NCBI RefSeq assembly: GCF_904846345.1
Contig: NZ_CAJHAJ010000004.1
Span: 62,001-126,000 of the forward strand
Origin: Psychrobacter maritimus
GTDB taxonomy: Bacteria > Pseudomonadota > Gammaproteobacteria > Pseudomonadales > Moraxellaceae
DNA length: 64,000 nt
Direction: 5' to 3'
The notes beneath the pieces were generated by a model. The model was not told where the DNA came from. It saw only the letters and a program-made list of their open reading frames with translations, and searched no databases. A program made the translations under genes and the position numbers. This document shows, one piece after another, positions 36,792 through 47,487 of the stretch (the first letter of the stretch is position 1; every line of letters starts with the position of its first letter).

Positions 36792-37410
36792 TCAGTTCAA
36801 AATAAAAGCGCTACGTCATAGCTATGTGCGACTGTTCTAAATTTTCCTTGCTTGCTGTTATCAAGTGCCACCATATTGATACTTAATAATCTCCATCAGT
36901 CTACTTGACTTAAAACTTCAACATTCATTTCTCTGCCTATTTAGACCATGCAGCTTTATCTAAGCCAATGTGGTCTAAATCAGCCTCTTCTAAAATAGTA
37001 TTTTCTAGAACAACTTTCTCTAGAATAATGTTCTATAAAACCCAGATACATACCAGCCCTTCACATTGCTGTATTATTTCTATAAAATACCGACCGTGTG
37101 GTTTCTTTTATGAGATAGATAACTTTATCCTTATAAAACTGCTTTCTAAGTTTAGGATAAATAAATAATCCCTATTTTCTTTAAGGCAGAAACCTCATAT
37201 CTGCGTCTTAGCATCATGGTTGAAAGCTTATGATGCGCTTGCAAGAGTCATCATTTTTTAGGTGCTTGGCGTAAGGTATTTAGTAAAAACTGGTTATACG
37301 GCGGTAGTTGCCATCACTAGCATTGTCAAAATTGTCAGAATTATGGATGGCATAGAAAGCGGCAATAGTAGCAATAGTGGCGACAAACTTATTCTCAAAC
37401 TCTTTGGTGC
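36792..37410. other. ~620-bp intergenic region upstream of betI
   Basis: No convincing gene is present; a 66-residue open frame at 36968-37168 has repetitive, implausible sequence. The region holds a perfect 10-bp inverted repeat, ATTTAGACCA (36939-36948) / TGGTCTAAAT (36971-36980), and just right of it a cluster of TTCTAGAA-like motifs (about 36998-37040). The last ~150 bp should contain the betI promoter. Confidence 0.6.
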
Positions 37411-38001
37411 ATGAACATCGAGATAAAAATGAAAACAGAAAATGCTTATAAACGTAAAAAACAGCCAGAAATCGTACGTCGTGCGCTGCTTGATCAGGCA
37501 GCACGCATCACGCTAGAGCAAGGGTTGTCTAAAGTCACTTTTCAAGCCGTCGCCGATGCGGTTGGGGTGACCAAAGGTGGGGTGATGCATCATTTCACCA
37601 CCAAGAATGCATTGATTTTGGAAGTATTCCATGACGCGATGAAAAAGTTTGAAACAGAGGTTGATACGGCGATGGCCAAAGACCCAGTGCGTTATGGTTC
37701 GTTTACCCGTGCCTATATCAATGCCACGATTAGCTTAGGCGAAAAAGGGCAGGAAGAGTTTGATAATCAGGCAACCTTATATGTATTGATGCTGGCGGAC
37801 AGCGAGCTGCGCAAGCTGTGGGCTGAGTGGTCAAATGAGCAATTAGACAAGCATAAACCAACTGATAATACCGAAACGCTATGCATGGTGCGTCTGGTCG
37901 CTGATGGTATTTGGCTCTCTGATTTTTCCGGCATTAATATATCCGATAAAAAATCATTACGTGAGCGTTTGCTAAAAATGACCCAGCCTGAACATGAATA
38001 A
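37411..38001 (+). CDS. betI: TetR-family repressor of the choline operon (BetI)
   Basis: The 196 residues carry a TetR HTH (VTFQAVADAVGVTKGGVMHHF, residues ~43-63, quoted in part) followed by a helical ligand-binding domain. BetI represses the choline genes and releases DNA in the presence of choline. The identity rests on position, immediately before betB and betA in the same direction; BetI proteins and generic TetR proteins are not easily told apart by eye. ATG codons at 37411 and 37429 are both plausible starts. Confidence 0.75.
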   Translation: MNIEIKMKTENAYKRKKQPEIVRRALLDQAARITLEQGLSKVTFQAVADAVGVTKGGVMHHFTTKNALILEVFHDAMKKFETEVDTAMAKDPVRYGSFTRAYINATISLGEKGQEEFDNQATLYVLMLADSELRKLWAEWSNEQLDKHKPTDNTETLCMVRLVADGIWLSDFSGINISDKKSLRERLLKMTQPEHE

Positions 38002-38191
38002 AACGCTAGTTTTGCTTTGATTTAAACACAATACTTTAAACACAGCGCTTTAAGCGTTTATTAAAGAAATGCTTAAAGAAAAAATTTTAGAAATAAACGA
38101 GATAAATTTATTTTAAATACTTAACCCATGACGACATTATTTGCTATTGGCTTTTTTATAAAGCCTTTACCAGTCGTCGATAGGAGAACCT

Positions 38192-39709
38192 ATGACAGAT
38201 TCAAACATAAGCAACCCAAACAACTTAAAAGACATCATCGATTTAGAGCAAATACAAACCGCTTATATTAACGGTCGTTATTTGGCGGTCGATGAATCAT
38301 TAGCGACATTTGAAGATATTAATCCGGCGACAGGTGAGGTGCTCGCCACCATTCAGCAAACGACCGATGAGCAGATTAATGAAGCGGTAAAAGTGGCGCA
38401 ACAAGGTCAAAAAGTGTGGGCAGCGATGACAGCGGTTGAGCGCAGTCGCATTCTGCTAAACGCGGTTGCGATATTGCGCGAACGCAATGATGTACTGGCA
38501 TTGCTCGAAACCAAAGATACGGGTAAAGCGCTTTCTGAAACCAAATATGTTGATATCGTCACCGGTGCCGATGTCGTTGAGTATTATGCCGGTCTTGCAC
38601 CAATGCTTGAAGGTCGTCAGATTCCGCTGCGTGATAGCAGCTTTGTTTATACCCGCCGCGAGCCGCTCGGCGTGGTCGCAGGTATCGGCGCGTGGAACTA
38701 TCCGATTCAAATCGCGATGTGGAAGGCAGCGCCAGCATTGGCTGCTGGTAATGCAATGATTTTTAAACCCTCAGAAGTCACGCCGTTAACAGCACTAAAA
38801 CTGGCAGAAATATTTACCGAAGCAGGCTTACCAGACGGCGTCTTTAACGTTGTGCAAGGGGATTATAAAGTTGGCGAAGCGCTAACCCAGCATCCTGATA
38901 TCGCTAAAGTATCGTTTACGGGCGGCGTACCAACGGGTAAAAAAGTCATGTCTAGTGCGGCATCATCGTCGCTTAAAGACGTGACCTTAGAGCTTGGTGG
39001 TAAATCGCCATTAATCATATTTGATGATGCAGACATCGATACCGCTGCTGATATTGCCATGATGGCAAACTTCTATAGTACCGGTCAGGTTTGTACCAAT
39101 GGCACGCGCGTCTTTATCCCCAAAGCCTTACAAGCCAAGTTTGAAGAAGCTATTTTAGCGCGCGTCGAGCGTATCAAGTTAGGCAATCCGCTGGACGAGA
39201 GCATCAACATGGGGCCATTGGTCAGCTTCCCACATATGGACAGAGTGCTTGGCTATATCGAGCAAGGTAAAGCGGGCGGCGCGCGTCTATTGACTGGCGG
39301 TGAACGTATCACGGCAGGCGAGCTTGCCAATGGCGCATTCGTTGCACCGACTGTGTTTACGGATTGCAGCGATGATATGAGCATAGTACGTGAGGAAATA
39401 TTTGGTCCCGTGATGTCGATATTGACGTACGAGACCGAAGAAGAAGTCATTCGCCGCGCCAATGATACCGAGTATGGCTTGGCAGCAGGAGTGGTAACCG
39501 CTGATTTGACCCGAGCGCATCGAGTAATCGGTCAGATTGAAGCGGGTATTTGCTGGTTAAATACGTGGGGTGAGTCACCCGCGCAAATGCCAGTGGGCGG
39601 TTATAAGCATTCTGGTATTGGCCGCGAAAATGGCATTGAAGCCCTTGAGCATTATACGCAGACCAAATCTATCCAAGTAGAGCTTGGTAAGTTTGAATCA
39701 GTATTTTAA
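38192..39709 (+). CDS. betB: Betaine aldehyde dehydrogenase
   Basis: A 505-residue NAD(P)+-dependent aldehyde dehydrogenase oxidising betaine aldehyde to glycine betaine, the second step of osmoprotectant synthesis. Glu267 lies in LELGGKSP and catalytic Cys301 in [13 protein letters not shown]. The [20 protein letters not shown] segment and the [18 protein letters not shown]-terminal motif are typical of BetB. TAGGAG precedes the ATG. It stands between betI and betA, with ~190 bp to betI that may hold a promoter or BetI site. Confidence 0.96.
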   Translation: MTDSNISNPNNLKDIIDLEQIQTAYINGRYLAVDESLATFEDINPATGEVLATIQQTTDEQINEAVKVAQQGQKVWAAMTAVERSRILLNAVAILRERNDVLALLETKDTGKALSETKYVDIVTGADVVEYYAGLAPMLEGRQIPLRDSSFVYTRREPLGVVAGIGAWNYPIQIAMWKAAPALAAGNAMIFKPSEVTPLTALKLAEIFTEAGLPDGVFNVVQGDYKVGEALTQHPDIAKVSFTGGVPTGKKVMSSAASSSLKDVTLELGGKSPLIIFDDADIDTAADIAMMANFYSTGQVCTNGTRVFIPKALQAKFEEAILARVERIKLGNPLDESINMGPLVSFPHMDRVLGYIEQGKAGGARLLTGGERITAGELANGAFVAPTVFTDCSDDMSIVREEIFGPVMSILTYETEEEVIRRANDTEYGLAAGVVTADLTRAHRVIGQIEAGICWLNTWGESPAQMPVGGYKHSGIGRENGIEALEHYTQTKSIQVELGKFESVF

Positions 39710-39828
39710 GCAGTTGTATTGTAAAAATTTTTAAAACAGTCAGGTTGGCGTATTAGGACTCATTTGTCCTTTTGGCACCGCCTTACTGATATGAAATGAT
39801 GGATTTTTTTAATATTATGGAGCGTTTT

Positions 39829-41529
39829 ATGACATCAACCACACCTGAATATGACTACATCATCGTCGGCGCAGGCTCAGCAGGAAATGTGCTGGCCACC
39901 CGCTTGACCGAAGATGCCAACATTAAGGTGTTGCTGTTAGAGGCGGGTCGTCCGGACCATCGCTTAGACTTTCGCACGCAGATGCCAGCGGCGCTCGCGA
40001 TGCCGTTACAAGGAACCACTTATAACTGGGGTTATAAAACCGATCCCGAACCTTATATGAATAACCGCGTCATGGACTGTAGTCGCGGTAAAGGACTTGG
40101 CGGCTCATCATTGATTAATGGGATGTGCTATATCCGTGGCAATGCGCTTGATTTTGACGATTGGGCCAAAATAAAAGGCTTAGAGGATTGGACTTATTCA
40201 GACTGCCTACCTTATTTTAAAAAGTTAGAAAATTGTGACGCTGGCGAGAATGATTATCATGGTGTCGGTGGTCCGGTTGAAATGACCACCTCCAAGCCAG
40301 GAGTCAATCCGCTGTTTGAAGCCATGATTGAAGCGGGCGTGCAAGCTGGCTACGCGAGCACGGATGACCTAAATGGTTATCAGCAAGAAGGCTTTGGGCC
40401 AATGGATCGCTTTGTCACACCAAATGGACGCCGCGCATCAACGGCGCGTGGTTATCTTGACCGTGCCAAACCGCGTAGCAATATCACTATTTTAACTGGC
40501 GCATTGACTGATGTGATTCTCTTTGATGGTAAGCGTGCTGTCGGTGTCAAAGTCGCCCATCAAGGTCAAATCAAAAAATTCTATGCGTCTCGTGAAGTGA
40601 TTGTTTCATCGGGTGCGATTGCCTCGCCGCAACTGCTACAGCGTTCAGGGATTGGTCCTGGTCAATGGCTTAAAGATGTGGGCGTGACTGAAATTCTAGA
40701 TTTACCGGGCGTCGGTAATAACCTACAAGACCATTTAGAGCTGTATATGCAGTATGAATGTAAGCTACCGGTCTCAATTGCGCCAGCCAATAAATGGTGG
40801 AATAAGCCAGCAATTGGTGCGGAATGGTTGTTTAATGGCACCGGACTTGGGGCGTCAAATCAGTTTGAGGGTGGCGGCTTTATCCGTACCGATGAGAAAT
40901 TTACCCATCCTAATATTCAGTATCATTTCTTGCCGTTAGCGGTGCGTTACGATGGTCGCAGCGCGGTGAAAGCGCATAGCTTCCAAGCGCATGTGGGCTC
41001 ATTGCGCTCCCCAAGTCGTGGTCGCGTTAAGCTGACCTCGAAAGACCCAAGCTTGCATCCAAGTATCTTATTTAACTATATGTCGCATGAGCAAGACTGG
41101 CAAGAGTTCCGCGCCGCCATGCGTATCACCCGTGAGATTATGCATCAGCCAGCGCTTGACCCTTATCGTGGTCGAGCCATTGCGCCGACCGATGATTTGG
41201 TGACCGATGCGCAGTTGGACGAATATGTCCGTAACCATAGTGAGACGGCTTATCATCCATCATGTACTTGTGCGATGGGCGAAGGCAATGATTCGGTGGT
41301 CAATGGCGAAGGGCTGGTACACGGTATCGATGGCTTGCGCGTCGTCGATGCGTCGATTATGCCAAATATCATCAGTGGTAATCTAAACGCGACCACTATT
41401 ATGCTCGCCGAAAAAATCGTCGATAAGATGAAAGGTAAGCAATTACCACGCTCGAAGGTAGATTATTACGTTGCCAATGGCGCACCGCTCAGAGCCGAGC
41501 CGATGCGCGATTACAGTTTTGTTGTTTAA
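39829..41529 (+). CDS. betA: Choline dehydrogenase
   Basis: A 566-residue membrane-associated GMC flavoenzyme oxidising choline to betaine aldehyde. It shows the N-terminal FAD motif [22 protein letters not shown], the GMC signature [17 protein letters not shown], and the catalytic-histidine region [11 protein letters not shown]. Length matches E. coli BetA (556 aa). ATG 39829 is preceded by GGAGCG; an in-frame ATG at 39796 would add 11 residues unlike the family. A terminator follows at 41587. Confidence 0.97.
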   Translation: MTSTTPEYDYIIVGAGSAGNVLATRLTEDANIKVLLLEAGRPDHRLDFRTQMPAALAMPLQGTTYNWGYKTDPEPYMNNRVMDCSRGKGLGGSSLINGMCYIRGNALDFDDWAKIKGLEDWTYSDCLPYFKKLENCDAGENDYHGVGGPVEMTTSKPGVNPLFEAMIEAGVQAGYASTDDLNGYQQEGFGPMDRFVTPNGRRASTARGYLDRAKPRSNITILTGALTDVILFDGKRAVGVKVAHQGQIKKFYASREVIVSSGAIASPQLLQRSGIGPGQWLKDVGVTEILDLPGVGNNLQDHLELYMQYECKLPVSIAPANKWWNKPAIGAEWLFNGTGLGASNQFEGGGFIRTDEKFTHPNIQYHFLPLAVRYDGRSAVKAHSFQAHVGSLRSPSRGRVKLTSKDPSLHPSILFNYMSHEQDWQEFRAAMRITREIMHQPALDPYRGRAIAPTDDLVTDAQLDEYVRNHSETAYHPSCTCAMGEGNDSVVNGEGLVHGIDGLRVVDASIMPNIISGNLNATTIMLAEKIVDKMKGKQLPRSKVDYYVANGAPLRAEPMRDYSFVV

Positions 41530-41586
41530 ATGGCTGTCTAAACGACGGCATAAGCTATTGGGCAATAAACAATATAAGACCATTTC

Positions 41587-41621
41587 AAAAAAGAAGGCCT
41601 TTCACAGTAAAGGTCTTTTTT
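41587..41621 (+). terminator. Rho-independent terminator of betBA
   Basis: AAGGCCTTT pairs with AAAGGTCTT (one G-U pair), followed by TTTTT. A-runs upstream make it possibly bidirectional. Confidence 0.75.
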
Positions 41622-41867
41622 ATCAGCGCTTATGTTAAGTAGACAGGGCTTTTATGGCGACCTCTGTTTAGCATTTGCTTTGCTATTTTAATAACAGTTT
41701 ATATCTAGCAAATTTTATTTATTGGTACTGCTTTGTGCGTCATGCGGTGATACGTATTTTATGTGACTATTAGTCATAAAACTATTAGTCATAAAACTAT
41801 GCAGTCATAAGACTATGACGGACAAAGCAATATCAGACCCTGTTTAATTTACCTATTGAGGTCTTTT

Positions 41868-43913
41868 ATGTACAGCTCGCCATCAGAAGATGCGACGAAA
41901 CCCCTGACTCTAAATAAGACGGTTTTTTTAGGTTCAGCTATTATTTCTATTTTATTGATCATCTGGACGATTGTGTTTCCAGATTATAGTGAGACATTAT
42001 TAAGCTCAAGCATGGCATGGGTATCAGAGAGTTTTGGCTGGTATTATATGCTGGTGGTTGCCGCTTATAGTATTTTTGCTTTGTTTGTTGGTTTTTCTAA
42101 ATACGGTGATATCAAGCTTGGGCAAGACCATGAAAAAGCCCAGTTCCCGTTTTTAGCATGGGCGGCGATGCTGTTCTCCGCGGGTATCGGGATTGATTTA
42201 CTCTTCTTTGGTGCCTCTGAGCCGTTGATGCATTACCTAACGCCGCATACGGGACTCGAGCCTGCCAGTGCCGAAGCCATGCGTGAAGCACTGTCGCAAA
42301 CCTTTTTACACTGGGGTCTTCATGGTTGGGGCATTTATGCCTTAATCGGGATGGCATTGGCCTATTTTGCTTATCGTAAAAATATGCCACTCGCTCTACG
42401 TTCACCGCTGACCCCTATCTTTGGTGAGCGCTTAATCAAAGGCTGGCTTGGTGATGGTATTGATACCTTTGGCGTCGTCTGTACCTTGATGGGTATTGCC
42501 ACCAGTTTAGGTATTGGGGTATTGCAGGCTAATGCCGGCTTGACTCATGTATTCGGTATCGAATCTAGCAAAATGGTGCAGAGCCTGATTATCTTAGGCG
42601 TGGTTATTGCTGCCGCTATTTCTGCCATGACCGGCGTTGAAAAAGGCGTACGCCGTTTATCCGAATTTAATATGCTGTCGTCGATATTGCTACTATTGGC
42701 CATATTAGTACTGGGTAATACCGTTTATTTACTCAATACCTTTACCCAAAATATTGGTCAATACTTTCAGACTATTGTTTTTAAAACCTTTGATGTCTAT
42801 GCTTATGATGGTACGGCTGGTGCTGACTGGAAGTCAGGTTGGACGATATTTTTCTGGGCATGGTGGGTTGCTTGGGCACCCTTTGTAGGATTATTTATCG
42901 CGCGTATTAGCCGTGGTCGTACTTTGCGAGAGTTTGTATTTGGCGTGATGTTTATTCCACTTGGTTTCATCTTTGCATGGTTCTCTATCTTTGGTAATTC
43001 AGCGATAGATTTGGTCGCCAATGGTGCCACTGAGCTTGGTGAAATCGCCGTTAATGACGCGGCGATGGGTATGTTTGCCTTGTTTGAATACTTCCCTTAT
43101 AGCGATGCTTTTTCATTGGCAGGTGTGGTAATTGGCCTGATATTTTTTGTGACGTCTGCTGACTCAGGCGCTTTAGTACTTGCGAACCTAAGCTCAAGAG
43201 GTATGACCAATGATACCGACGCACCTGTTTGGTTACGCCTATTTTGGGCAGCAGCCACGGGCTTGATTACTTTAGGCTTACTGTTTGCGGGTGGTTTCGC
43301 CTCGCTACAATCGGTGTCTGTGATTGCCGGTTTGCCGTTCTCACTTATTTTAGTGCTTTACATGATGGCTATGTGGAAGTCATTAAAAGAAGAGGGCAAT
43401 AAGCGCAAAGCCAGTACCGTTGGCACAGCAAACGTGCTCGATAGTGGTAAAGGTTGGAAGGCGCGCTTGCAACGTATCGTCAGTTTCCCAAGCCATAAAC
43501 AAGTCGAACGCTTTTTACAAACGGTCGTTAAACCTGCCATGATTGAAGTTGAAAAAGAGCTAAAAGATGGTGGCCTTAAGACGGCATTGGATATCCGAAA
43601 TCTGGCCAGTATCGGTAAAGATATAGACGCTGGAATGGATGAAGATGACGGTCAGATAGATGGGGTAAAACTGCGCGTCGGTCATGGTGATGAAGATGAC
43701 TTTATTTATGAAGTCAATCTCATCAAAGCTGAGCGACCGAACTTTACGCTCAACACTTCAAGCAAGCAGGCCGAGTTTTATTACCGCGCTGAGGTATTTT
43801 TAAGTGATGGCTCGCAAGAGTATGACTTGGTTGGCTATACCAAAGAGCAAGTGCTGGTCGATATTCTGCATCAGTACGAATGTCATATGCAGTATCTGCA
43901 TTTAGAACGTTAA
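41868..43913 (+). CDS. betT: BCCT-family high-affinity choline transporter (BetT-like)
   Basis: The 681 residues have 12 membrane helices and the BCCT signature near GWTIFFWAWWVAWAPF, then ARISRGRTLREF. A soluble C-terminal domain of ~180 residues follows the last helix (from about residue 505). This long cytosolic tail is the mark of BetT-type choline carriers, where it takes part in osmotic control. ATG 41868 is preceded by TTGAGG. Directly downstream of betIBA, it supplies choline to them. The BCCT gene at the window's left edge lacks this tail. Confidence 0.92.
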   Translation: MYSSPSEDATKPLTLNKTVFLGSAIISILLIIWTIVFPDYSETLLSSSMAWVSESFGWYYMLVVAAYSIFALFVGFSKYGDIKLGQDHEKAQFPFLAWAAMLFSAGIGIDLLFFGASEPLMHYLTPHTGLEPASAEAMREALSQTFLHWGLHGWGIYALIGMALAYFAYRKNMPLALRSPLTPIFGERLIKGWLGDGIDTFGVVCTLMGIATSLGIGVLQANAGLTHVFGIESSKMVQSLIILGVVIAAAISAMTGVEKGVRRLSEFNMLSSILLLLAILVLGNTVYLLNTFTQNIGQYFQTIVFKTFDVYAYDGTAGADWKSGWTIFFWAWWVAWAPFVGLFIARISRGRTLREFVFGVMFIPLGFIFAWFSIFGNSAIDLVANGATELGEIAVNDAAMGMFALFEYFPYSDAFSLAGVVIGLIFFVTSADSGALVLANLSSRGMTNDTDAPVWLRLFWAAATGLITLGLLFAGGFASLQSVSVIAGLPFSLILVLYMMAMWKSLKEEGNKRKASTVGTANVLDSGKGWKARLQRIVSFPSHKQVERFLQTVVKPAMIEVEKELKDGGLKTALDIRNLASIGKDIDAGMDEDDGQIDGVKLRVGHGDEDDFIYEVNLIKAERPNFTLNTSSKQAEFYYRAEVFLSDGSQEYDLVGYTKEQVLVDILHQYECHMQYLHLER

Positions 43914-43994
43914 TTCATTTATTAAATCATTCATCAAACGCTAGTATATGGCGTGCTAGATTTTAGATATCTGATGCACAATTTGGCAAAAGAT

Positions 43995-44030
43995 AACCCC
44001 ATAAGTTGCATTCAGCTTATGGGGTTTTTT
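43995..44030 (+). terminator. Rho-independent terminator of betT
   Basis: An 11-bp stem, AACCCCATAAG (43995-44005) / CTTATGGGGTT (44015-44025), followed by a T-run. Confidence 0.9.
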
Positions 44031-44653
44031 ATATGAATTGGATCAATAAATAATAAGCTTAATGATAAATTTAGTGATAAATCTAGTAATAAGTGATTGG
44101 GCGACAGTAGTTGTCGCACAGCTTTTTTAGCCTCTTTATTTTCATAAGGTTTTATATTATAGTTATTGAGTCAGGCAAAAATAACATGGCAAACAGTTAA
44201 CCCCCGGGGCGCAACGCTTCACTTTTTAACTGAGTTGTCTTTAGCAAGCATTTTTAATGATGTCCTTGGAACAGTGTTATTTTGGTTTACTCCTAAACCA
44301 CTTCGCCTGTACAAATCCAAACCCCAAAAAACATATTGATTGATAATCAGAAAGACTGAACAGAAAAAAGCTCGTTGATTTTAATTTTTTAAGCGTAATA
44401 ACGATAAAAAAAGCAGCTTTACGATAATGACCAGCTACGGCTAAACAATTAGAAAAAATACCGAATCCTACATTCTAAAACCGATTAACTTACTTAAATT
44501 ATAGCTAATGACGTCATTTTACAAAATGGCGAATAGACTCGGCTGGCTTAAAATTACGCTTAATAAACCCCAAAAAATAAGAAAACAGTACGAAAAACAA
44601 TACGAAAAATACTGCAACGAACAAACCAAAATCAAAATAATAAGGATATGACA
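44031..44653. other. ~620-bp intergenic region at the left border of the accessory block
   Basis: No gene is supported; an 88-residue leftward open frame at 44514-44780 overlaps the next gene antisense. A small hairpin, GCGACA (44101-44106) / TGTCGC (44112-44117), is followed at some distance by a T-run. The rest is A+T-rich with no obvious repeat. This gap marks the change from the betaine genes to genes I do not recognise. Confidence 0.5.
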
Positions 44654-45568
44654 ATGACAAAGTTAACCTATCAATTTGAGCAAAAACGCATAGACAATAT
44701 GCAGTGGTCGGATGGCGCAAAACTGTCTGGAATAACGGCACTGGCGAGTGATGAGAAAGAGCGGGTACGAAACAGCCCATTGTTTTATCTTGAGACGGTT
44801 TCGATAAATAATTATGAAGATGATGTGTATTTTGTCAATAATACCGATGATACCTTGAGCTTTGTCGCGCCGTTTAGGCTGTGCCGAAACATAAATGATG
44901 CAAGAGCTAAGCTTGGTGATGTCAGTGCTGAGAACGTAGAAAAAGTAAAGCTTTATAGCGATGATATAGACCGTTTATACACGGATGTTTTACCGAAGCA
45001 AGGGGTGCGTATTGGCAGTATGCATATCATTTATGATAGCGATGCGTTGATGCAATGGTTTATCAATGTGCCTTATAAGGGCGTTGATACGCATTATGGC
45101 ATTTGGCGCTTTAACGTAGTCAAGAAGGGCGGTATTGGCGGGTCTTACCCATTGCTTTTGCAGGACTTTAGCAAGCCCTCAAATGTGGTCAGTAGCGATT
45201 GTGTGACTGAGCGTGATGAGATGCCGATAGAGCCTTTGCTCTATGAGGAGCGCTGCTCGATGTTAGGGCAATTTATCGAACAGTATGGCGTGGCTGACGC
45301 CATATTTATCTTGGCCATTAATGATGTGCTCTATCGCTATTGTGTGGGCTGGAGTGCGCCCTACAATGAGTCGGATATTCAGGCAAAAGATATTGCGCGT
45401 AAATTAACAGAGCAAAAGCCAAAAGATACTGAGGCGGTAAAAGCCATTGTCCAAGCCGTTTACGATTTTTGGTTTAACAAAGGTTTTGCAAAAAATATCT
45501 CAATGCAGGCTTGTGAGGAGATTTTGAGTTTATACCAAGCGCAGATTGCCAGTCAAAAAGCGGTTTAA
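44654..45568 (+). CDS. Unrecognised protein, 304 residues
   Basis: I do not recognise a family. The protein is soluble, with no signal peptide and no membrane segment. The first half is beta-strand-like and rich in acidic residues and Tyr/Asn (YFVNNTDDTLSF); the second half is helical (about 195-300). Four Cys are scattered without a metal-site pattern. ATG 44654 has AAGGA at the proper distance; the ATG at 44648 is too close to it. It is followed 57 bp later by the alpha/beta hydrolase gene, so the two probably form an operon. Confidence 0.7.
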   Translation: MTKLTYQFEQKRIDNMQWSDGAKLSGITALASDEKERVRNSPLFYLETVSINNYEDDVYFVNNTDDTLSFVAPFRLCRNINDARAKLGDVSAENVEKVKLYSDDIDRLYTDVLPKQGVRIGSMHIIYDSDALMQWFINVPYKGVDTHYGIWRFNVVKKGGIGGSYPLLLQDFSKPSNVVSSDCVTERDEMPIEPLLYEERCSMLGQFIEQYGVADAIFILAINDVLYRYCVGWSAPYNESDIQAKDIARKLTEQKPKDTEAVKAIVQAVYDFWFNKGFAKNISMQACEEILSLYQAQIASQKAV

Positions 45569-45625
45569 TTTATAAGCCAAATTAATAACAATAACTCTAA
45601 AGAATAATGAAAAAAGGAGAGAGCT

Positions 45626-46210
45626 ATGATGTTTCCTATTGAAAATAACGATACGTTTTTACTGTTTTTTCATGGTCTTGATTCAAGTAATGAAACCAGT
45701 AAATACACTTGTATCACACGGGAGCCGAAATATTGTCAAACGGTCAATTACCGCGAAAATTTTGCAGAAATGTTTGAGATTTACGATGCTTTAATTCAAA
45801 AAAAGATGCAAGAATATCCACGCGTGGTATTGGCAGGGCATTCGCTTGGTGGTTGGTTTGCCAATCATTTTGCTCATAAATATAACTTACGCGCGCTCTT
45901 GATTGCGCCTTGTATTTATCCAAGTGACGTTTTAGCGGACCGTATTCCGGCAGTGGCTGATATGAAACTGTCTTTTCCGACATCAAACACTGAGATGGTA
46001 CGAGTTATGGTGGAAGTCGACGATGAAAGTTTGGATGTGGCGGTCGCTAGACGAACCTTGGTTAATCTGCCTGAAAGCTGGGAAGTCGATTATTTCGAAG
46101 GCGGTCATCACCGTATCGCTCGCAGTAGTGATATTTGGTATCACTTGGTTCATTTGTGTGAAGACCCTATTGTTTGGATGGATGAAGCGACGTATCATGG
46201 TGAAGATTAG
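45626..46210 (+). CDS. Small alpha/beta hydrolase (YqiA/YcfP-like)
   Basis: This 194-residue serine hydrolase has the oxyanion region FHGLDSSNETSK, nucleophile Ser in AGHSLGGWFANHFA (~72-85), and a late His in FEGGHHRIAR. Size, motif spacing and the HGLDSS start resemble the small cytoplasmic esterases YqiA and YcfP. The substrate is unknown. A strong AAGGAGAG precedes the start. The gene follows the unrecognised 304-residue protein and probably shares its transcript. Confidence 0.8.
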   Translation: MMFPIENNDTFLLFFHGLDSSNETSKYTCITREPKYCQTVNYRENFAEMFEIYDALIQKKMQEYPRVVLAGHSLGGWFANHFAHKYNLRALLIAPCIYPSDVLADRIPAVADMKLSFPTSNTEMVRVMVEVDDESLDVAVARRTLVNLPESWEVDYFEGGHHRIARSSDIWYHLVHLCEDPIVWMDEATYHGED

Positions 46211-46296
46211 GATATTTCTTTAAAAAAGAAGCATTGATATCAGTATTTATTTTCTATGAGCTGATGTGCTATCATTATTAAACGATCTAATCATTT

Positions 46297-46475
46297 ATCG
46301 TGGGTTTAACAGTTTTGTCGTTACCAATTGCTATTGCAAATTATCATGATTGCAATGGGTGGTGGCGTACAAACCTTGCAACTTCCAGCACGATATAAAA
46401 CAATCCTGGTAAAGCGCATGAGCCTGTACTCCGACATCCTCATTTGTGCCTGATTTTATACTTTTTCGTCGGAGT
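46297..46475 (+). promoter_or_regulatory. Candidate structured leader, copy A (shared with 48367-48492)
   Basis: It contains ATCGTGGGTTTAAC (46297-46310) and, ~70 bp later, ACTTCCAGCACGAT (46381-46394), then a CTGGTAAA-CGCA block; all three recur upstream of the paralogous gene at 48501. The outer ATCGTG and CACGAT can pair. The ~70-bp segment between holds its own inverted repeat, ATTGCAA / TTGCAAT. A second stem, ACTCCGAC (46428-46435) / GTCGGAGT (46468-46475), lies 27 bp before the start codon. Confidence 0.55.
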
Positions 46476-46501
46476 TATAGGAATCTAAGGTCTTCACTAT
46501 C

Positions 46502-47137
46502 ATGAGCCAATCTGCCAATCCATCCAAATATACTCGCCGTTATCATCCTCGTCATCCTTTAGCACAATATGCAATCACTCAAATAGACACCCTCGAGCTG
46601 TGCGCGCAAGATATTGTCAAGGCTATGGGTTATTCTATTAAGTACACGATTCCTGCCTGTGATCGTTTGCGTCATGTATTGTCTAATAAACATCTTGGTC
46701 TTGATGGCAGCTATATGGATAAATGCTTTACCGCCGATGAGTTTTTAGCCAAGCTGTTTTTGGTACTAGAATTGCCTTATGAGCGCTTTGCCGAAGATAT
46801 TGCCCAGATTAAATATGAGTTGGCGCATTGTCCTCAGCCGCAACCTCGATATCGCTTACAAGCCGATGTCGATTATAAATTTACTGGCGGCGCAAATTGG
46901 ATGTCGCGTTGGGGAGTCTCGTTCTTAGAGCAGGTACGTTTGCCAAGTGGATTTGCTAAATTGGATGAAGCTGCGCGTAAGGCAGTGATTAAACAAGGTA
47001 TCCGCGAGCATTATCGGCAGCATGATGGTCAACTGCCTTATGATGGGATTATTAAAGGCTATCGCTTGATTGTTGAGCAGCAAGATGAAGTGGTCGATAA
47101 AATAGAATATGGATTGCCAAAATCTAGCAGTGTTTAA
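46502..47137 (+). CDS. Unrecognised protein, paralogue of 48501-49109
   Basis: The 211 residues are soluble and mostly helical. They resemble the protein at 48501-49109 over nearly their whole length: an initial basic stretch, a helical core with MGYS, RLRHVLSNKHLGLDG and FLAKLFLVL, and a C-terminal REHYRQHDGQLPYDGIIKGY block (~168-187, quoted whole). The two share the pattern G-x-x-P-x-x-G-x-I-K-G-Y. I do not recognise the family. The leader at 46297-46475 is shared with the paralogue, so both are probably regulated alike. A terminator follows at 47216. Confidence 0.75.
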   Translation: MSQSANPSKYTRRYHPRHPLAQYAITQIDTLELCAQDIVKAMGYSIKYTIPACDRLRHVLSNKHLGLDGSYMDKCFTADEFLAKLFLVLELPYERFAEDIAQIKYELAHCPQPQPRYRLQADVDYKFTGGANWMSRWGVSFLEQVRLPSGFAKLDEAARKAVIKQGIREHYRQHDGQLPYDGIIKGYRLIVEQQDEVVDKIEYGLPKSSSV

Positions 47138-47215
47138 TAGCCTAAGCATTATTAATTTATAATTTTAGACAATCACCTTTACAATGCTTTAGGTTAAACG
47201 TCAGATTAAACACAG

Positions 47216-47251
47216 GCCTCACTACTATGAAAAGTCGTGAGGCTTTTTTTT
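47216..47251 (+). terminator. Rho-independent terminator
   Basis: GCCTCAC (47216-47222) pairs with GTGAGGC (47237-47243), followed by eight T. The remaining ~235 bp to the GST gene show only a small implausible open frame. Confidence 0.85.
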
Positions 47252-47487
47252 ATTGGTTAACTATTACTATTAAATTGAGCGAACGTTTTTTAAGCGGGCT
47301 CGCCACCATATCCTTAAACATCAAACCTAGCCTTGAGAGCAAGCACTAGCATTGTTATCATGAGTAGGTGAGGGTATGGCCATGACCACAGCTAAAATAC
47401 GCACATACCTTAGCCATAAAACGCTAGCTTTTATGTTTAAAATTATTAATCTCAATTTAAATTTCAATTTAATGGCGAATCCTACCT

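Noticed and set aside
36968..37168. 66-residue open frame in the gap before betI
   Set aside because: The sequence reflects TCTAGAA-like DNA motifs, has no good start site and no recognisable features.
44514..44780. 88-residue leftward frame with a hydrophobic stretch
   Set aside because: It overlaps the start of the gene at 44654 antisense; its hydrophobic part comes from an A-rich plus strand. No ribosome binding site.
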